A stretch of DNA of 64,000 nt, taken from contig JAJDCQ010000213.1 in the NCBI GenBank assembly GCA_029260755.1, forward strand, positions 1 to 64,000, written 5' to 3'. The number at the start of each line of letters is the position of its first letter. Position 1 is the stretch's first letter. Under the pieces are notes generated by a model, which had not been told where the DNA came from, searched no databases, and saw nothing but the letters and a program-made list of their open reading frames with translations. A program made the position numbers and the translations under genes. This document shows, piece after piece, positions 55,502 to 64,000 of this stretch. This stretch comes from Planctomycetota bacterium. GTDB lineage: Bacteria; Planctomycetota; J058; JAJDCQ01.

Positions 55502-57358
55502 ATGGCGGAGACGGAACCCGAGACCGCGGGTGTCACCTTCACCCGGCGCCTGAGCGCCTGGCTCCGCGAGGCGTTCGGCGTCGATCTGCGCTCGCTCGCG
55601 CTGATGCGGATCGGCGTCGCGGTCATCCTCGCCTGGGACGTCATCGACCGGGCTCGCTCGCTCGGCGCCCACTACACCGACGCCGGCCTGCTCCCGCGGA
55701 GCGTCCTCTGGGGGGAGATCTACGCCGGCCGGACGCTCCCGCCGACCCTCCACGGGCTCGCCGACGGTGCCTGGCTGCCGGGGCTGCTCCTCCTCGCGCA
55801 GGGCATCCTCGCCCTCTATCTGCTCGTCGGCTTCCGGACGCGGGTCGTCACCGTGCTCTCGTGGGTGCTCCTGACGAGCCTCCATCTCCGCAACCCGCTC
55901 CTCAACAACGCGGGCGACCTGCTCCTCCGCCACCTCCTCCTCTGGGGGATGTTCCTTCCGCTCGGGGCGCGCTGGAGCCTCGACCGGGCGATGGACACAA
56001 CGCCCGACCCCGCGCCGGACGAGGCGCGGGCCGACGCGCCGCATGCCCTGGTGTCGGTCGCGTCGCTCGCCCTCGTTCTCCAGATCGCGCTGATCTACTG
56101 GTGCACCGCGCTCCTCAAGACGAGCCCGGACTGGTGGGAGGGGGACGCCCTCTATTACTCCCTGGAGCAAGACGCCTACGTCACGAGCTTCGGGCTCTGG
56201 CTCCGCGAGCAGACGTGGATGCACCGCCCCGCGACGCTGGTGACGATCTGGTGGGAGGCGCTCGGGCCGTTCCTGCTGTTCGTCCCCTGGCGCCTCGGAC
56301 TCTTCCGGACCCTCTGCTGCCTCATCTTCATCGGGTTCCACGCCGGCCTCGAGCTCTCGCTCGAGATCGGGATCTTCCCGGCGGTCTGCATGGTCGCGTG
56401 GGCGGCGCTCCTCCCCGGCGCGTTCTGGGACTGGGTCGCCCGCTGGCTGCCGACGGGCGACGGGGTGCGGCTCCACCATGCTCGGGACGACGTGGCCGGC
56501 GAGAAGCTGGCGCGGATCGGCGCCTGCTACCTCGCCCTGCGCCGCGACGTCGTCGTGGCGCGGCTCCCCGACGATGCCGGCTCCGAGGTCCCCCCGGGGG
56601 CGGTGATCGTGCGCGATCCGTCGGGCGCGGCGCCGCCCGAGGGCGACGAGCTCCGCGCCCTCGTCCGCGCCTCGCCGCTCCTTCGCCCGATCGCCGGCGT
56701 CCTCGTCATCCCGCCGCTCCGCTGGCTCGCCCGGCTTCAGGCCGCGATCGCGCGGAGGAAGCTGATCGCCGTCGGCTGGATCGTCCCGTTCCGGGCGATC
56801 GGCGTCGCGCCGACCAAGGCCGCGAGCGTGCTCGTCGCGGTGATGCTGCTCCTCGTCCTCGAGACGAACGTCGCCGAGATCACCGAGGAGCACGACGGGA
56901 TCATCCTCGGCGACGTCCGCCCCGTCACCGACGCCGCCTGCCTCGAGCAGCGCTGGGGCATGTTCGCGCCGGGCCCGAGCCACCGCGACGGCTGGCTCGT
57001 CCTCGAGGCGGTCCTCGCGAGCGGCGACCGGGTCGACCTGATCCGCGACGGGGCGCCGGTGAGCTTCGAGAAGCCGCCCCTCGTCATCGACCTCTACCCG
57101 AGCCGTCGCTGGGGGAAGATGTCGGGCTGGGTGATCGGGGACTCGCGCGAACGTTGGCTCGTCCTGCGTCGCGACCTCGTCCGGTGGTTCGCGCAGCGAT
57201 GGAACGCGGCGCATGGAGCCGACGCGGCGGTCGCGTCGGCGGAGCTCTGGTTGATGGAGGAGATCGCCTTCCTCGACCGGATCGAAGGACCGCGGAAGGT
57301 GCTCCTCTGGAGCAGCGAGACCGCCGGCGAGCCGCCCTGGACGGGCGCGGGCTCCTGA
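55502..57358 (+). CDS. HTTM domain membrane protein (gamma-carboxylase-like)
   Basis: 618 residues with several transmembrane segments in the first 300 (LALMRIGVAVILAWDVI, LLLLAQGILALYLLV, VASLALVLQIALIYWCTALLK) and a further one near 445 (AASVLVAVMLLLVLE). The pattern, including FGVDLRSLALMRIG and YTDAGLLPRS at the start, fits the HTTM family related to vitamin K-dependent gamma-carboxylase. The conserved catalytic Lys cannot be confirmed by eye. The C-terminal 150 residues look like an extracytoplasmic or cytoplasmic soluble domain (GMFAPGPSHRDGWLV). Followed after ten bases by the H-NOX kinase gene, probably one transcript. Confidence 0.82.
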   Translation: MAETEPETAGVTFTRRLSAWLREAFGVDLRSLALMRIGVAVILAWDVIDRARSLGAHYTDAGLLPRSVLWGEIYAGRTLPPTLHGLADGAWLPGLLLLAQGILALYLLVGFRTRVVTVLSWVLLTSLHLRNPLLNNAGDLLLRHLLLWGMFLPLGARWSLDRAMDTTPDPAPDEARADAPHALVSVASLALVLQIALIYWCTALLKTSPDWWEGDALYYSLEQDAYVTSFGLWLREQTWMHRPATLVTIWWEALGPFLLFVPWRLGLFRTLCCLIFIGFHAGLELSLEIGIFPAVCMVAWAALLPGAFWDWVARWLPTGDGVRLHHARDDVAGEKLARIGACYLALRRDVVVARLPDDAGSEVPPGAVIVRDPSGAAPPEGDELRALVRASPLLRPIAGVLVIPPLRWLARLQAAIARRKLIAVGWIVPFRAIGVAPTKAASVLVAVMLLLVLETNVAEITEEHDGIILGDVRPVTDAACLEQRWGMFAPGPSHRDGWLVLEAVLASGDRVDLIRDGAPVSFEKPPLVIDLYPSRRWGKMSGWVIGDSRERWLVLRRDLVRWFAQRWNAAHGADAAVASAELWLMEEIAFLDRIEGPRKVLLWSSETAGEPPWTGAGS

Positions 57359-57368
57359 GGGCCGACCG

Positions 57369-58976
57369 ATGCACGGGATCTTCCTGGCCGAGCTCCAGAT
57401 GTTCGCCGAGACGCGGATCGGACGCGTCCCGTGGGCGAAGGCGGTCCGCGCCACCGGCGCGTCGACCGACTTCTACGCCTACGCCGAGACCTATCCCGAC
57501 CGCGACGCCGTGCTCCTCCTCGACGCGATCACCGTGCTCTCGGGCCGGTCGCGCCGCGAGGTGCTCGAGGACTTCGGGCGGTTCCTGGCCGGCTCGCTCG
57601 TCCGCTTCTACCGGACGCTCCTCGACCCGACCTGGCGGACGCTCGACCTCGTCGAGAACGTCGAGAGCGTGATCCACCGCCTCGTCCGGCTTCGAAGCCC
57701 GGGGGCCAGCCCGCCCAGGCTCGTCGTCGCGCGGGAGGCGCAGGACGTCATGGTGATCGAGTACAGCTCGGAGCGGCGGCTCTGCGCCCTGATCCCGGGT
57801 CTCCTCACCGGCGTCGCCGACCACTACGGCGAGCGGCTGGCGGTCACCGAGCCCCGCTGCGTCGCCCACGGCGCGCCCCGGTGCGAGTTCCGGGCGGCCC
57901 TCCTCGATCCGGGCAGCTCGACGGTCCGCGCCCCGAAGGGGGACAGGGCGACGTCCTCGAAGACGACGATCATCGTCGAGCCGCCCGGCCGCTCGATCGC
58001 GCGCGCGACGACGGTCGCGGCCGCCGGTCCCCCACCGGTCAGCGGCGACGGGGTGAAGTACCGCGAGGTGATCGAGTCCTTTCTTCCCGAGCCCGCCCGG
58101 GCGGACGTCCTCGGCGGTCGCTACGTGATCGAGGACGTGATCGGCCGCGGAGGCATGGGCGTCGTCCTCCGCGCGACCGACGGCGAGTCGGGCGACGCCG
58201 TCGCGCTCAAGCTCCTCCGCGGCTACGACGTGGCCGGACCGAGCACGGTCGAGCGCTTCCGGCGCGAGGCGGAGAGCGTCGGCCGCCTCCACCACCGGAG
58301 CATCGTGAACGTCCGCGACGCGGGCGAGACCGACGACGGCCGGCCGTGGTTCGTGATGGACCTGGTCGCCGGGATACCGCTCGACGCGTGGGCGCAGAGC
58401 CGCACCACGTCCGAGGTCGTCGCGGCGCTCCGGGAGGTCGCCCTCGCCGTGGACCACGCCCACTCGCACGGGATCATCCATCGCGATCTGAAGCCGATGA
58501 ACGTCCTCGTCGACGCGGCGGGGCAGGTCCGGGTGATGGACTTCGGGCTCGCCCGTGACCTCGCCGCCGACATGCAGCTCACCAGCGACGGCTACATCCT
58601 CGGAACGCCCGAGTTCATGGCGCCCGAGCAGCTCCACGGGGTGAGCGCCAACGTCGGCCTCCCCGCCGACGTCTACGGGCTCGGCGCCCTCGCGTTCGCC
58701 GTCCTCGGCGGCCGGCCGCCGTTCTCCGCGTCCAACTTCCCCGAGCTGGTCGAGGCGATCCTCTACCAGGAGCCCGGCGTGCCGACGAGCGGAGCGCACC
58801 CGCACCTCGCCCCGGGCCTGGTCGAGGTCATCCACCGGTGTCTGAGCAAGGACGTCGACGACCGGTACGCGAGCGCCGCGGCGGTGGCGCTCGAGCTCGA
58901 GCGCTTCGCGGGTCCCCGGCCGATCGACGGCGGAGACGAGGACCGGGACGTGAGCGAGGACTCGACCGCTACTTGA
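57369..58976 (+). CDS. H-NOX (heme NO-binding) sensor fused to Ser/Thr kinase
   Basis: 535 residues. Residues 1-178 are a heme NO/O2-binding domain: MHGIFLAELQ at the start, the proximal heme His103 in SVIHRLVRL followed by PGASPP, and the heme-propionate motif YxSxR as Tyr132, Ser134, Arg136. All are at the positions known in H-NOX proteins. A linker (180-245) leads to a complete kinase (GRGGMGVV 259-266, Lys281, HRDLKPMN 371-378, DFG 391-393). No transmembrane helix, so it should sense NO or O2 in the cytosol and phosphorylate partners. H-NOX is usually separate from or paired with histidine kinases or cyclases; direct fusion to a Hanks kinase is uncommon. Gas specificity cannot be read from sequence. 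Confidence 0.87.
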   Translation: MHGIFLAELQMFAETRIGRVPWAKAVRATGASTDFYAYAETYPDRDAVLLLDAITVLSGRSRREVLEDFGRFLAGSLVRFYRTLLDPTWRTLDLVENVESVIHRLVRLRSPGASPPRLVVAREAQDVMVIEYSSERRLCALIPGLLTGVADHYGERLAVTEPRCVAHGAPRCEFRAALLDPGSSTVRAPKGDRATSSKTTIIVEPPGRSIARATTVAAAGPPPVSGDGVKYREVIESFLPEPARADVLGGRYVIEDVIGRGGMGVVLRATDGESGDAVALKLLRGYDVAGPSTVERFRREAESVGRLHHRSIVNVRDAGETDDGRPWFVMDLVAGIPLDAWAQSRTTSEVVAALREVALAVDHAHSHGIIHRDLKPMNVLVDAAGQVRVMDFGLARDLAADMQLTSDGYILGTPEFMAPEQLHGVSANVGLPADVYGLGALAFAVLGGRPPFSASNFPELVEAILYQEPGVPTSGAHPHLAPGLVEVIHRCLSKDVDDRYASAAAVALELERFAGPRPIDGGDEDRDVSEDSTAT

Positions 58977-59730
58977 GGACGGTCCCGCCGTCGATCGGGA
59001 TCGCCTGCCCGTGGACCCCGCGCGCCTCCTCGGCGCACAGGCTCGCGACGAGGTGGGCGACCTCGCTCGCCTCGACGAGGCGCCTCTGCGGGCTGACCGA
59101 CTCGAGCGTCGCGCGCGCCTCGTCGGCCGAGCGCTTCGTGGTCGCCGCGATCCGGTCGATCGCGTCGGTCGCCATGTCGGTCGCCACCCAGCCCGGGCAG
59201 ACGGCGTTGATCGTCACGCCGGTCGGGCCGAGCTCCGCCGCGAGGGCGCGGGTCATCCCGATCACCGCGTGCTTCGAGGCGCAGTAGGGGAGGGTGTAGG
59301 CCTGCCCCGTGAGGCCGGCGATGGACGCGACGTTCACGACGCGCCCCCAGCCGGCCTTCGCCATCGCGGGGATGAGCGCGCGGCAGAGCAGGAACGGCCC
59401 CGTCGCGTTGATCGCCATCACCTGATCCCAGATCTCGTCGGTCACGCGGTGCAGCGGCGCCCCCGGCGCGATCCCCGCGTTGTTGACGAGGATGTCGACC
59501 CGGCCGACCCGCTCGGCGATCGCCTCGAGCCCCGCGGCGATGCTCGCCCGGTCGGCCATGTCCATCGGGACGGCCTCCCCGCCGACCGCGGCGGCGACCT
59601 CGTCGAGGCGCTCGCGGTTGCGGCCGGTGACGACGACCCGGGCGCCATCGGCGTGGAGGCGCTCGGCGATCGCGCGGCCGATGCCGCGGCCGCCGCCGGT
59701 GACGAGGGCGGTCTTCTCGGCGAGAGACAT
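58969..59730 (-). CDS. Short-chain dehydrogenase/reductase
   Basis: 253 residues. Canonical classical SDR: TGGGRGIG (11-18), NNAG (88-91), VASIAG with catalytic Ser, YCASK with Tyr and Lys, PGWVATDM and a final IDGG. Sequence style is that of 3-oxoacyl-ACP or acetoacetyl-CoA reductases and cyclic alcohol dehydrogenases. Its end overlaps the convergent kinase gene by eight bases. It stands alone on the minus strand; substrate unknown. Confidence 0.92.
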   Translation of the reverse strand: MSLAEKTALVTGGGRGIGRAIAERLHADGARVVVTGRNRERLDEVAAAVGGEAVPMDMADRASIAAGLEAIAERVGRVDILVNNAGIAPGAPLHRVTDEIWDQVMAINATGPFLLCRALIPAMAKAGWGRVVNVASIAGLTGQAYTLPYCASKHAVIGMTRALAAELGPTGVTINAVCPGWVATDMATDAIDRIAATTKRSADEARATLESVSPQRRLVEASEVAHLVASLCAEEARGVHGQAIPIDGGTVLK

Positions 59731-59794
59731 GGGACGTTCTCCGGGGCGTGTCGGTGGCCGTCGCTAGGGTGATCGCGGGCGGCTTCGCCTTCGG

Positions 59795-60062
59795 CGAAGA
59801 GGATGTCACCACGGAGACACGGAGGACACGGAGGATTCACTGAGAGAAGCGCGGCCAGTGCCTACCGGGTTGGTGTTGTCGCTTCGCGACGAGGATGGAA
59901 CCACGGAGCCACGGAGGCACGGAGGAGCTTCGGGTGCGCCGGATCTCCGTCGAACAGAACGGACGGACGAACGGAAGGGCGCGCCAGTCCTGGACGAGCT
60001 CCTCGCGTCTTTCTCCGTGGATTCTCCGTGTCCTCCGTGTCTCCGTGGTGCCATCCCTCGCC
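59795..60062. repeat. Intergenic repeat module, CACGGAG type
   Basis: Direct CACGGAG units at about 59810-59835 and 59900-59925 face inverted CTCCGTG units at about 60015-60048. The flanks have the same CTTCGCCTTCGGCGAAGAGG-like start as at 14030. It fills the divergent gap 59731-60105 between the SDR and mrfA; no gene is seen in it. Confidence 0.72.
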
Positions 60063-60105
60063 GCAGGCGAGACAGAAACAAGAGCCAGCTCACGGGGAGA
60101 TTGTC

Positions 60106-62481
60106 ATGGATGTCGGCCGGATCGTCGAGCGTCTCCGGAGAGACCCCGAGCTCACCCCGCAGATCGCCCACTGGCACGTCGAGCCCGCGACCGCCGGGCA
60201 GTCCGATCCCCTGCCCGATCACCTCGATCCGCGGATGCGGGCGGCGCTACGCGCGCGCGGGATCGAGCGCCTCCATCGCCACCAGCGCGAGGCGCTCGAC
60301 CGGATCCGGGCGGGGCGCGATGTCTGCGTCGTGACGCCGACGGCGAGCGGCAAGACGCTCTGCTACAACCTGCCCGTCCTCGGCGAGATCCTCGCCCGCC
60401 CCGAGGCGCGCGCGATCTACCTCTTCCCGACGAAGGCCCTCGGGCAGGACCAGGTGGCGGAGCTCGGCGAGCTCATCGGCGGCATCGGCGACGGCCCCGA
60501 TGGATCCGATGGGGAGCACTTCATTCGCACCCACACCTACGACGGCGACACGCCGCCCGACGCGCGGCGCCGGCTCCGCGACGAGGGTCACGTCGTCGTC
60601 ACCAATCCGCACATGCTCCACGCCGGGATCCTGCCGAACCACCCCAAGTGGGTGAGCCTGTTCCAGAACCTCGCCTTCGTCGTGATCGACGAGCTCCACC
60701 ACTACCGCGGCGTGTTCGGGAGCCACGTCGGCAACGTCATCCGGCGGTTGACCCGGATCGCCGCCCACTACGGGAGCCGGCCGCGCGTGATCTGCTGCTC
60801 GGCGACCGTCGGCAACCCGGCCGAGCTCGCGCGGCGGATCGTCGGGCGCGACCTCGACGTGATCGACCGGAGCGGCGCGCCGCGCGGCGAGCGGAGCTAC
60901 GTCCTGTGGAACCCGCCGCTCGTCGATCGGACGATCGGGCTGCGGCGCCGCGCCGTCGACGAGGTCCGCCGCCTCGCCGCGCTCTCGATCCCGCACGGCG
61001 TCGCGACGATCGTCTTCGCCCGGAGCCGGCAGCGGGTCGAGCTGATCCTCAAGTACCTCCGCGACGACGTCGCCCGGGAGCGCGTCCCCGTCTCGGTCGT
61101 CGGGTATCGCGGCGGTTACCTCCCCCGGCTCCGGCGACGGATCGAACGCGGCCTCCGGGCGGGCGAGATCACGGGCGTCGTGGCGACGAGCGCGCTCGAG
61201 CTCGGCGTCGACATAGGCTCGCTCGACGTCTCCATCCTCGCGGGCTGGCCCGGCTCCCTCGCCTCGTTCTTCCAGCAGACGGGCCGGGCCGGGCGGCGCG
61301 GCGGCCCCTCGCTCGCGATCCTGGTCGCCCGGTCGCTCCCGATCGATCAATGGGTGCTCGAGCACCCCGACTACCTCTTCGGGCGGAGCCAGGAGGCGGT
61401 CGTCGTCGACCCGGACAACCCGATCGTCCGGAGCAGCCACCTCGAGTGCGCCGCGTTCGAGCTGCCGGTCGGCGCGTCGGAGGCGTTCGGGCCGGCGGAG
61501 GACACGCCCGAGCTCCTCGACTGGCTCGACCGCGACGCCGCGGTCCTGCGCCGCGCCGGCGACCGCTACTACTTCATGGCGAGCTCCTACCCGGCCGATG
61601 GTGTGAGCCTGACCGCGGCCGACGTCGACAACTTCGTCGTCTACGACGTGACCGGCCGACGGGTGATCGCCGAGGTCGACCGGCCGAGCGCGATGACGCA
61701 GATCCACGTGGGCGCGATCTACGGCCTGCAGGGCGATCAGTGGCTGATCGAGCGGCTCGACTGGGACGACCGGCGGGCGTGGGCGCGGCGGGTGAACCCG
61801 GACTACTTCACCGAGGCGGACACCGACACCGACGTGAAGGTGCTCTCGGTCGACACCGAGCGTCCGAGACCCTCGTGGGAGGCGGCTCACGGCGAGGTGA
61901 GCGTCACGAAGGTCGCCACCATCTACAAGAAGATCAAGTTCGAGACCCACGAGAACGTCGGCGCCGGCGAGATCGATCTTCCGGCCGAGACGTTCGACAC
62001 CGAGGCGATGTGGATCCGGCTCGGAGAGCACGTCGCGGCGGAGCTGCGAGTCCCGAAGGAAGGGAGCGCGGGGGGCTCCGTCCGGAGCGCGGGCGGCGGC
62101 GGGATCCTCCTCGGCGCGGCGCATCTCCTCGGCCAGGTCGCGCCGCTGTTCGTCCGCTGTGATCCGGGCGACCTCCGGGCCCTCTCCGAGGTGCGGAGCC
62201 CCCACTTCGGCGAGCCGGTCCTCTACCTCTACGACGATCTGCCCGGCGGCGTCGGGCTGGCGGAGCGGGCGTTCGGGATCCTGCCGACGCTCCTCATCGC
62301 CGCCCACGCGGTCGTCGCCGACTGCGGCTGCGACGAGGGGTGTCCGGCGTGCGTCGGGCTCTCGCGCGAGGTCGGGCCGCTGGGAAAGGCGGGCGTGGAG
62401 CGGTTGCTCGCGCTCCTGGTCGCGGAGGTCGAGACGCCGGCGGACCGGGCGACCGACCTCGCGGATGCGCCGGCGCCATGA
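60106..62481 (+). CDS. mrfA: MrfA (YprA)-type DEAD/DEAH-box DNA helicase
   Basis: 791 residues from ATG 60106 (GGGGAGA upstream). Superfamily 2 helicase motifs: Walker A PTASGKT (78-84), DELH (195-198), GLRAGEITGVVATSALELGVD, QQTGRAGRRG. The C-terminal DUF1998 region ends with a four-Cys cluster (CGCDEGCPAC) near 750, as in B. subtilis MrfA and eukaryotic Hrq1. MrfA with the exonuclease MrfB repairs mitomycin C adducts and inter-strand crosslinks independently of UvrABC. The next gene is the MrfB homologue, overlapping by four bases. Identity strong by motif order and partner. Confidence 0.92.
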   Translation: MDVGRIVERLRRDPELTPQIAHWHVEPATAGQSDPLPDHLDPRMRAALRARGIERLHRHQREALDRIRAGRDVCVVTPTASGKTLCYNLPVLGEILARPEARAIYLFPTKALGQDQVAELGELIGGIGDGPDGSDGEHFIRTHTYDGDTPPDARRRLRDEGHVVVTNPHMLHAGILPNHPKWVSLFQNLAFVVIDELHHYRGVFGSHVGNVIRRLTRIAAHYGSRPRVICCSATVGNPAELARRIVGRDLDVIDRSGAPRGERSYVLWNPPLVDRTIGLRRRAVDEVRRLAALSIPHGVATIVFARSRQRVELILKYLRDDVARERVPVSVVGYRGGYLPRLRRRIERGLRAGEITGVVATSALELGVDIGSLDVSILAGWPGSLASFFQQTGRAGRRGGPSLAILVARSLPIDQWVLEHPDYLFGRSQEAVVVDPDNPIVRSSHLECAAFELPVGASEAFGPAEDTPELLDWLDRDAAVLRRAGDRYYFMASSYPADGVSLTAADVDNFVVYDVTGRRVIAEVDRPSAMTQIHVGAIYGLQGDQWLIERLDWDDRRAWARRVNPDYFTEADTDTDVKVLSVDTERPRPSWEAAHGEVSVTKVATIYKKIKFETHENVGAGEIDLPAETFDTEAMWIRLGEHVAAELRVPKEGSAGGSVRSAGGGGILLGAAHLLGQVAPLFVRCDPGDLRALSEVRSPHFGEPVLYLYDDLPGGVGLAERAFGILPTLLIAAHAVVADCGCDEGCPACVGLSREVGPLGKAGVERLLALLVAEVETPADRATDLADAPAP

Positions 62482-63653
62482 GGCGGGGGATCGCCGATCG
62501 GCTCCGGCGGGCTCGCGGCATGCCCGGACGCCCCACGCCGTTCGCGCTGCCCGTCCGGCGCTCGGAGCGTGATCGGATCGACCCGGCCGAGGCGGCGCGC
62601 CGGCTCGCCGGGACGCTCATCGACGGGGACGCGGGCGGGTCGTTCCTCGTCCGTGAGACGCTCATCCCTCTCGCGACGGGCCACGGCTCCGACGGACGCC
62701 GACTCGCGAGCCTGACCGATGCCGCCGGACCGGCCCTCGCCCTGGCGGCCGGCGACCCCGAGCTCGCCGCACGCTCCCCGCGCGAGGCGCTGTTCTTCGA
62801 CATCGAGACGACGGCGCTCGGCGGCGGCGCCGGCGTCTTCGCCTTCGTCCTCGGCGCGGGCCGCTTCGAGGCGGGCGGGTTCCGCATCACCCAGCATCTC
62901 CTGGTCGACCCGGGCGCCGAGGCGGCGCTCCTCGCCGACTTCGCCGAGCGAGCCGCCGGCGCCTCGGGCCTCGTCTCGTTCTGCGGTCGCGGCTTCGACG
63001 CGCCGCGCGTCCGCGACCGCGCGCGCTTCCACCAGGTGCCGGACCCCCTCCCCGGCGGCCCGCATCTCGACCTCCACCCGCCGCTGCGGCGGCTCTTCGG
63101 CTCGCGCGTGCCCCGGTGCCGCCTCGGCATCCTCGAGCGGGCGATCCTCGGGATCCGTCGGCCCGACGACCTGCCGAGCGCCGAGTGCCCCGAGGCATGG
63201 TTCGCGTTTCAGCGCACCGGCGCGACGGCGCCGCTCGATCGGGTGCTCGCCCACAACCTCGATGACGTGATCAGCCTCCCGCTGCTCGCCGCGGAGCTGG
63301 CCGCGCGGACGACGGAGCCGGCTGCGGGCGAGGACGCCGTCGCCAAGGCGGCCGCCCTCGTCCGGGACCGGCGTCACGACGAGGCGATCCGCGTCGTCGA
63401 GGCCGCGCCGCCGGCGGTCGCCTCGAGCCGGCTCGAGCTCCGGACCCGGATCGCGCTCGCGATCCATCTCGAGCACCGCGTCCGCGACCTCGATCGGGCG
63501 GCGACCCAGGCGACGATCGCGGCGAGCGTCGCGGCGCGCCTCCCGACGCTCCCCGACGACCGCCGGAGCGTCATCGCCGCCGCGGTCGGTCGGCGGCTCG
63601 AGCGTCTCGACCGGAAGAGGCGAGGATCCGCGCTCCAGGAACACCCGCGATGA
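62478..63653 (+). CDS. mrfB: MrfB (YprB)-type RNase H-fold exonuclease
   Basis: 391 residues from ATG 62478, which overlaps the mrfA stop as ATGA. DEDD-type exonuclease core: FFDIETTALGGG (Asp108, Glu110), a mid-domain FCGRGFDAPRVRDR and HNLDDVISL. TPR-like helices follow at the C-terminus (RDRRHDEAIRVVEAAP). It should be the metal-dependent nuclease partner of MrfA in crosslink repair. The last codons overlap a partial copy of the repeat-island palindrome (CCAGGAAC), so the true ancestral end may have been altered by the repeat. Confidence 0.88.
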   Translation: MRRGIADRLRRARGMPGRPTPFALPVRRSERDRIDPAEAARRLAGTLIDGDAGGSFLVRETLIPLATGHGSDGRRLASLTDAAGPALALAAGDPELAARSPREALFFDIETTALGGGAGVFAFVLGAGRFEAGGFRITQHLLVDPGAEAALLADFAERAAGASGLVSFCGRGFDAPRVRDRARFHQVPDPLPGGPHLDLHPPLRRLFGSRVPRCRLGILERAILGIRRPDDLPSAECPEAWFAFQRTGATAPLDRVLAHNLDDVISLPLLAAELAARTTEPAAGEDAVAKAAALVRDRRHDEAIRVVEAAPPAVASSRLELRTRIALAIHLEHRVRDLDRAATQATIAASVAARLPTLPDDRRSVIAAAVGRRLERLDRKRRGSALQEHPR

Positions 63654-63699
63654 TCGGCTTCGCCGATCGACTCTCACGCAGAGGCGCAGGGGCCGAACT

Positions 63700-63858
63700 G
63701 GAAACCGACTCGGCGCCGACCGGACCAGTCCGCGCAATCCGCGCAATCCGCGGTTTCGTTCTTCTGCGCGAAACGAGTGGAACCGCGGAATGCGCGGATG
63801 ACGCGGATTGCGTGCTTCGGGCTTCCGAGTCCATTGCCTACGCGCATGTTCCAGGAAC
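63700..63858. repeat. Intergenic repeat module, CGCGGATT type, with terminal palindrome
   Basis: AATCCGCGCAATCCGCGG direct repeats at about 63736-63752 face ACCGCGGAATGCGCGGATGA and GCGGATTGCG at 63780-63812. The palindrome GTTCCAGGAAC follows at 63848-63858. Bases 63654-63700 hold nothing recognisable. Confidence 0.7.
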
Positions 63859-63884
63859 AGGAGAGTCCCCGCTCCGAACGGGTG

Positions 63885-64000
63885 ACGATCCACAGATTAC
63901 ACAGATTACACAGATTGCGAGCTGCCGAAGGCGGTCATCCCGCGCCGAAGGGCGGAGGCCCGTTTCGGCATCGGCAACGACTCGGACCCGCCCACGGCAA
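63885..64000. repeat. Partial CACAGATT module at right edge
   Basis: Three perfect 9-base units (CACAGATTA) at about 63891-63917 are followed by GCGAGCTGCCGAAGGCGG. This is the reverse complement of part of the centre of the modules at 350-487 and 10629-10768, so the orientation differs. The module runs out of the window. Confidence 0.65.

Overview
The window is very GC-rich (roughly 70% or more by eye), densely coded on both strands, and has no rRNA, tRNA, phage or replication genes. The gene content suggests an environmental Gram-negative bacterium of the Planctomycetota (PVC) type, less likely Myxococcota. It has four Hanks-type Ser/Thr kinases in 27 kb, secreted beta-propeller and HEAT lipoproteins, a bacterial alpha-2-macroglobulin, an HTTM protein, pseudopilin-like C-terminal motifs, and many unknown secreted proteins. 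This placement is an inference; no marker gene is present. Starts are often GTG, and neighbours are frequently coupled by 1-8 base stop/start overlaps.

Layout. 1-672: repeat island. 673-9273 (minus): HEAT lipoprotein plus an alpha-2-macroglobulin split into two genes. 9467-10381: secreted unknown. 10888-13541 (minus): an HtrA protease with an in-frame minisatellite, followed by a catalytically dead paralogue. 13741-17190: small membrane and secreted unknowns and a TraB-like protein. 17673-20935 (minus): a very large SDR / three SCP2 / MaoC lipid-metabolism protein coupled to a pterin dehydratase. 21295-31444 (minus): the most unusual region, an eight-gene operon of RAMP (Cas7/Cas5-like) proteins with a degenerate Cas10-like subunit. 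It resembles a type III-D CRISPR effector but has no array, cas1, cas2 or cas6 in the window. Several of its proteins carry long disordered, basic or RGG-rich tails. 31621-35754: TPR protein and kinase. 35817-47165: housekeeping and catabolic enzymes (tryptophan 2,3-dioxygenase, dienelactone hydrolase, threonine-dehydratase-like enzyme, SDR) mixed with a propeller, an Sm-like protein and a second kinase. 47201-50986: flavin-dependent oxidoreductase and two propeller paralogues. 51018-58976: asparaginase, an FHA-containing double kinase, a GGQ ribosome-rescue factor, an HTTM protein and a kinase fused to a heme-type H-NOX sensor. 58969-59730: SDR. 60106-63653: mrfA-mrfB DNA-repair helicase/nuclease pair. 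63654-64000: repeat island.

Long gaps between genes (1-672, 10382-10887, 13888-14306, 17191-17672, 20936-21294, 59731-60105, 63654-64000) are filled by one family of modular repeats: short 8-9 base direct repeats on one arm, their inverted copies about 60-100 bases later, and an 11-base palindrome GTTCCTGGAAC at several module edges. Part of a 28-base-arm hairpin resembling RAYT/REP elements lies at 36982-37055.

Best candidate for an undescribed system: the RAMP operon at 21295-31444. Second tier: the H-NOX kinase, the split macroglobulin, the triplicated SCP2 enzyme and the repeat islands.
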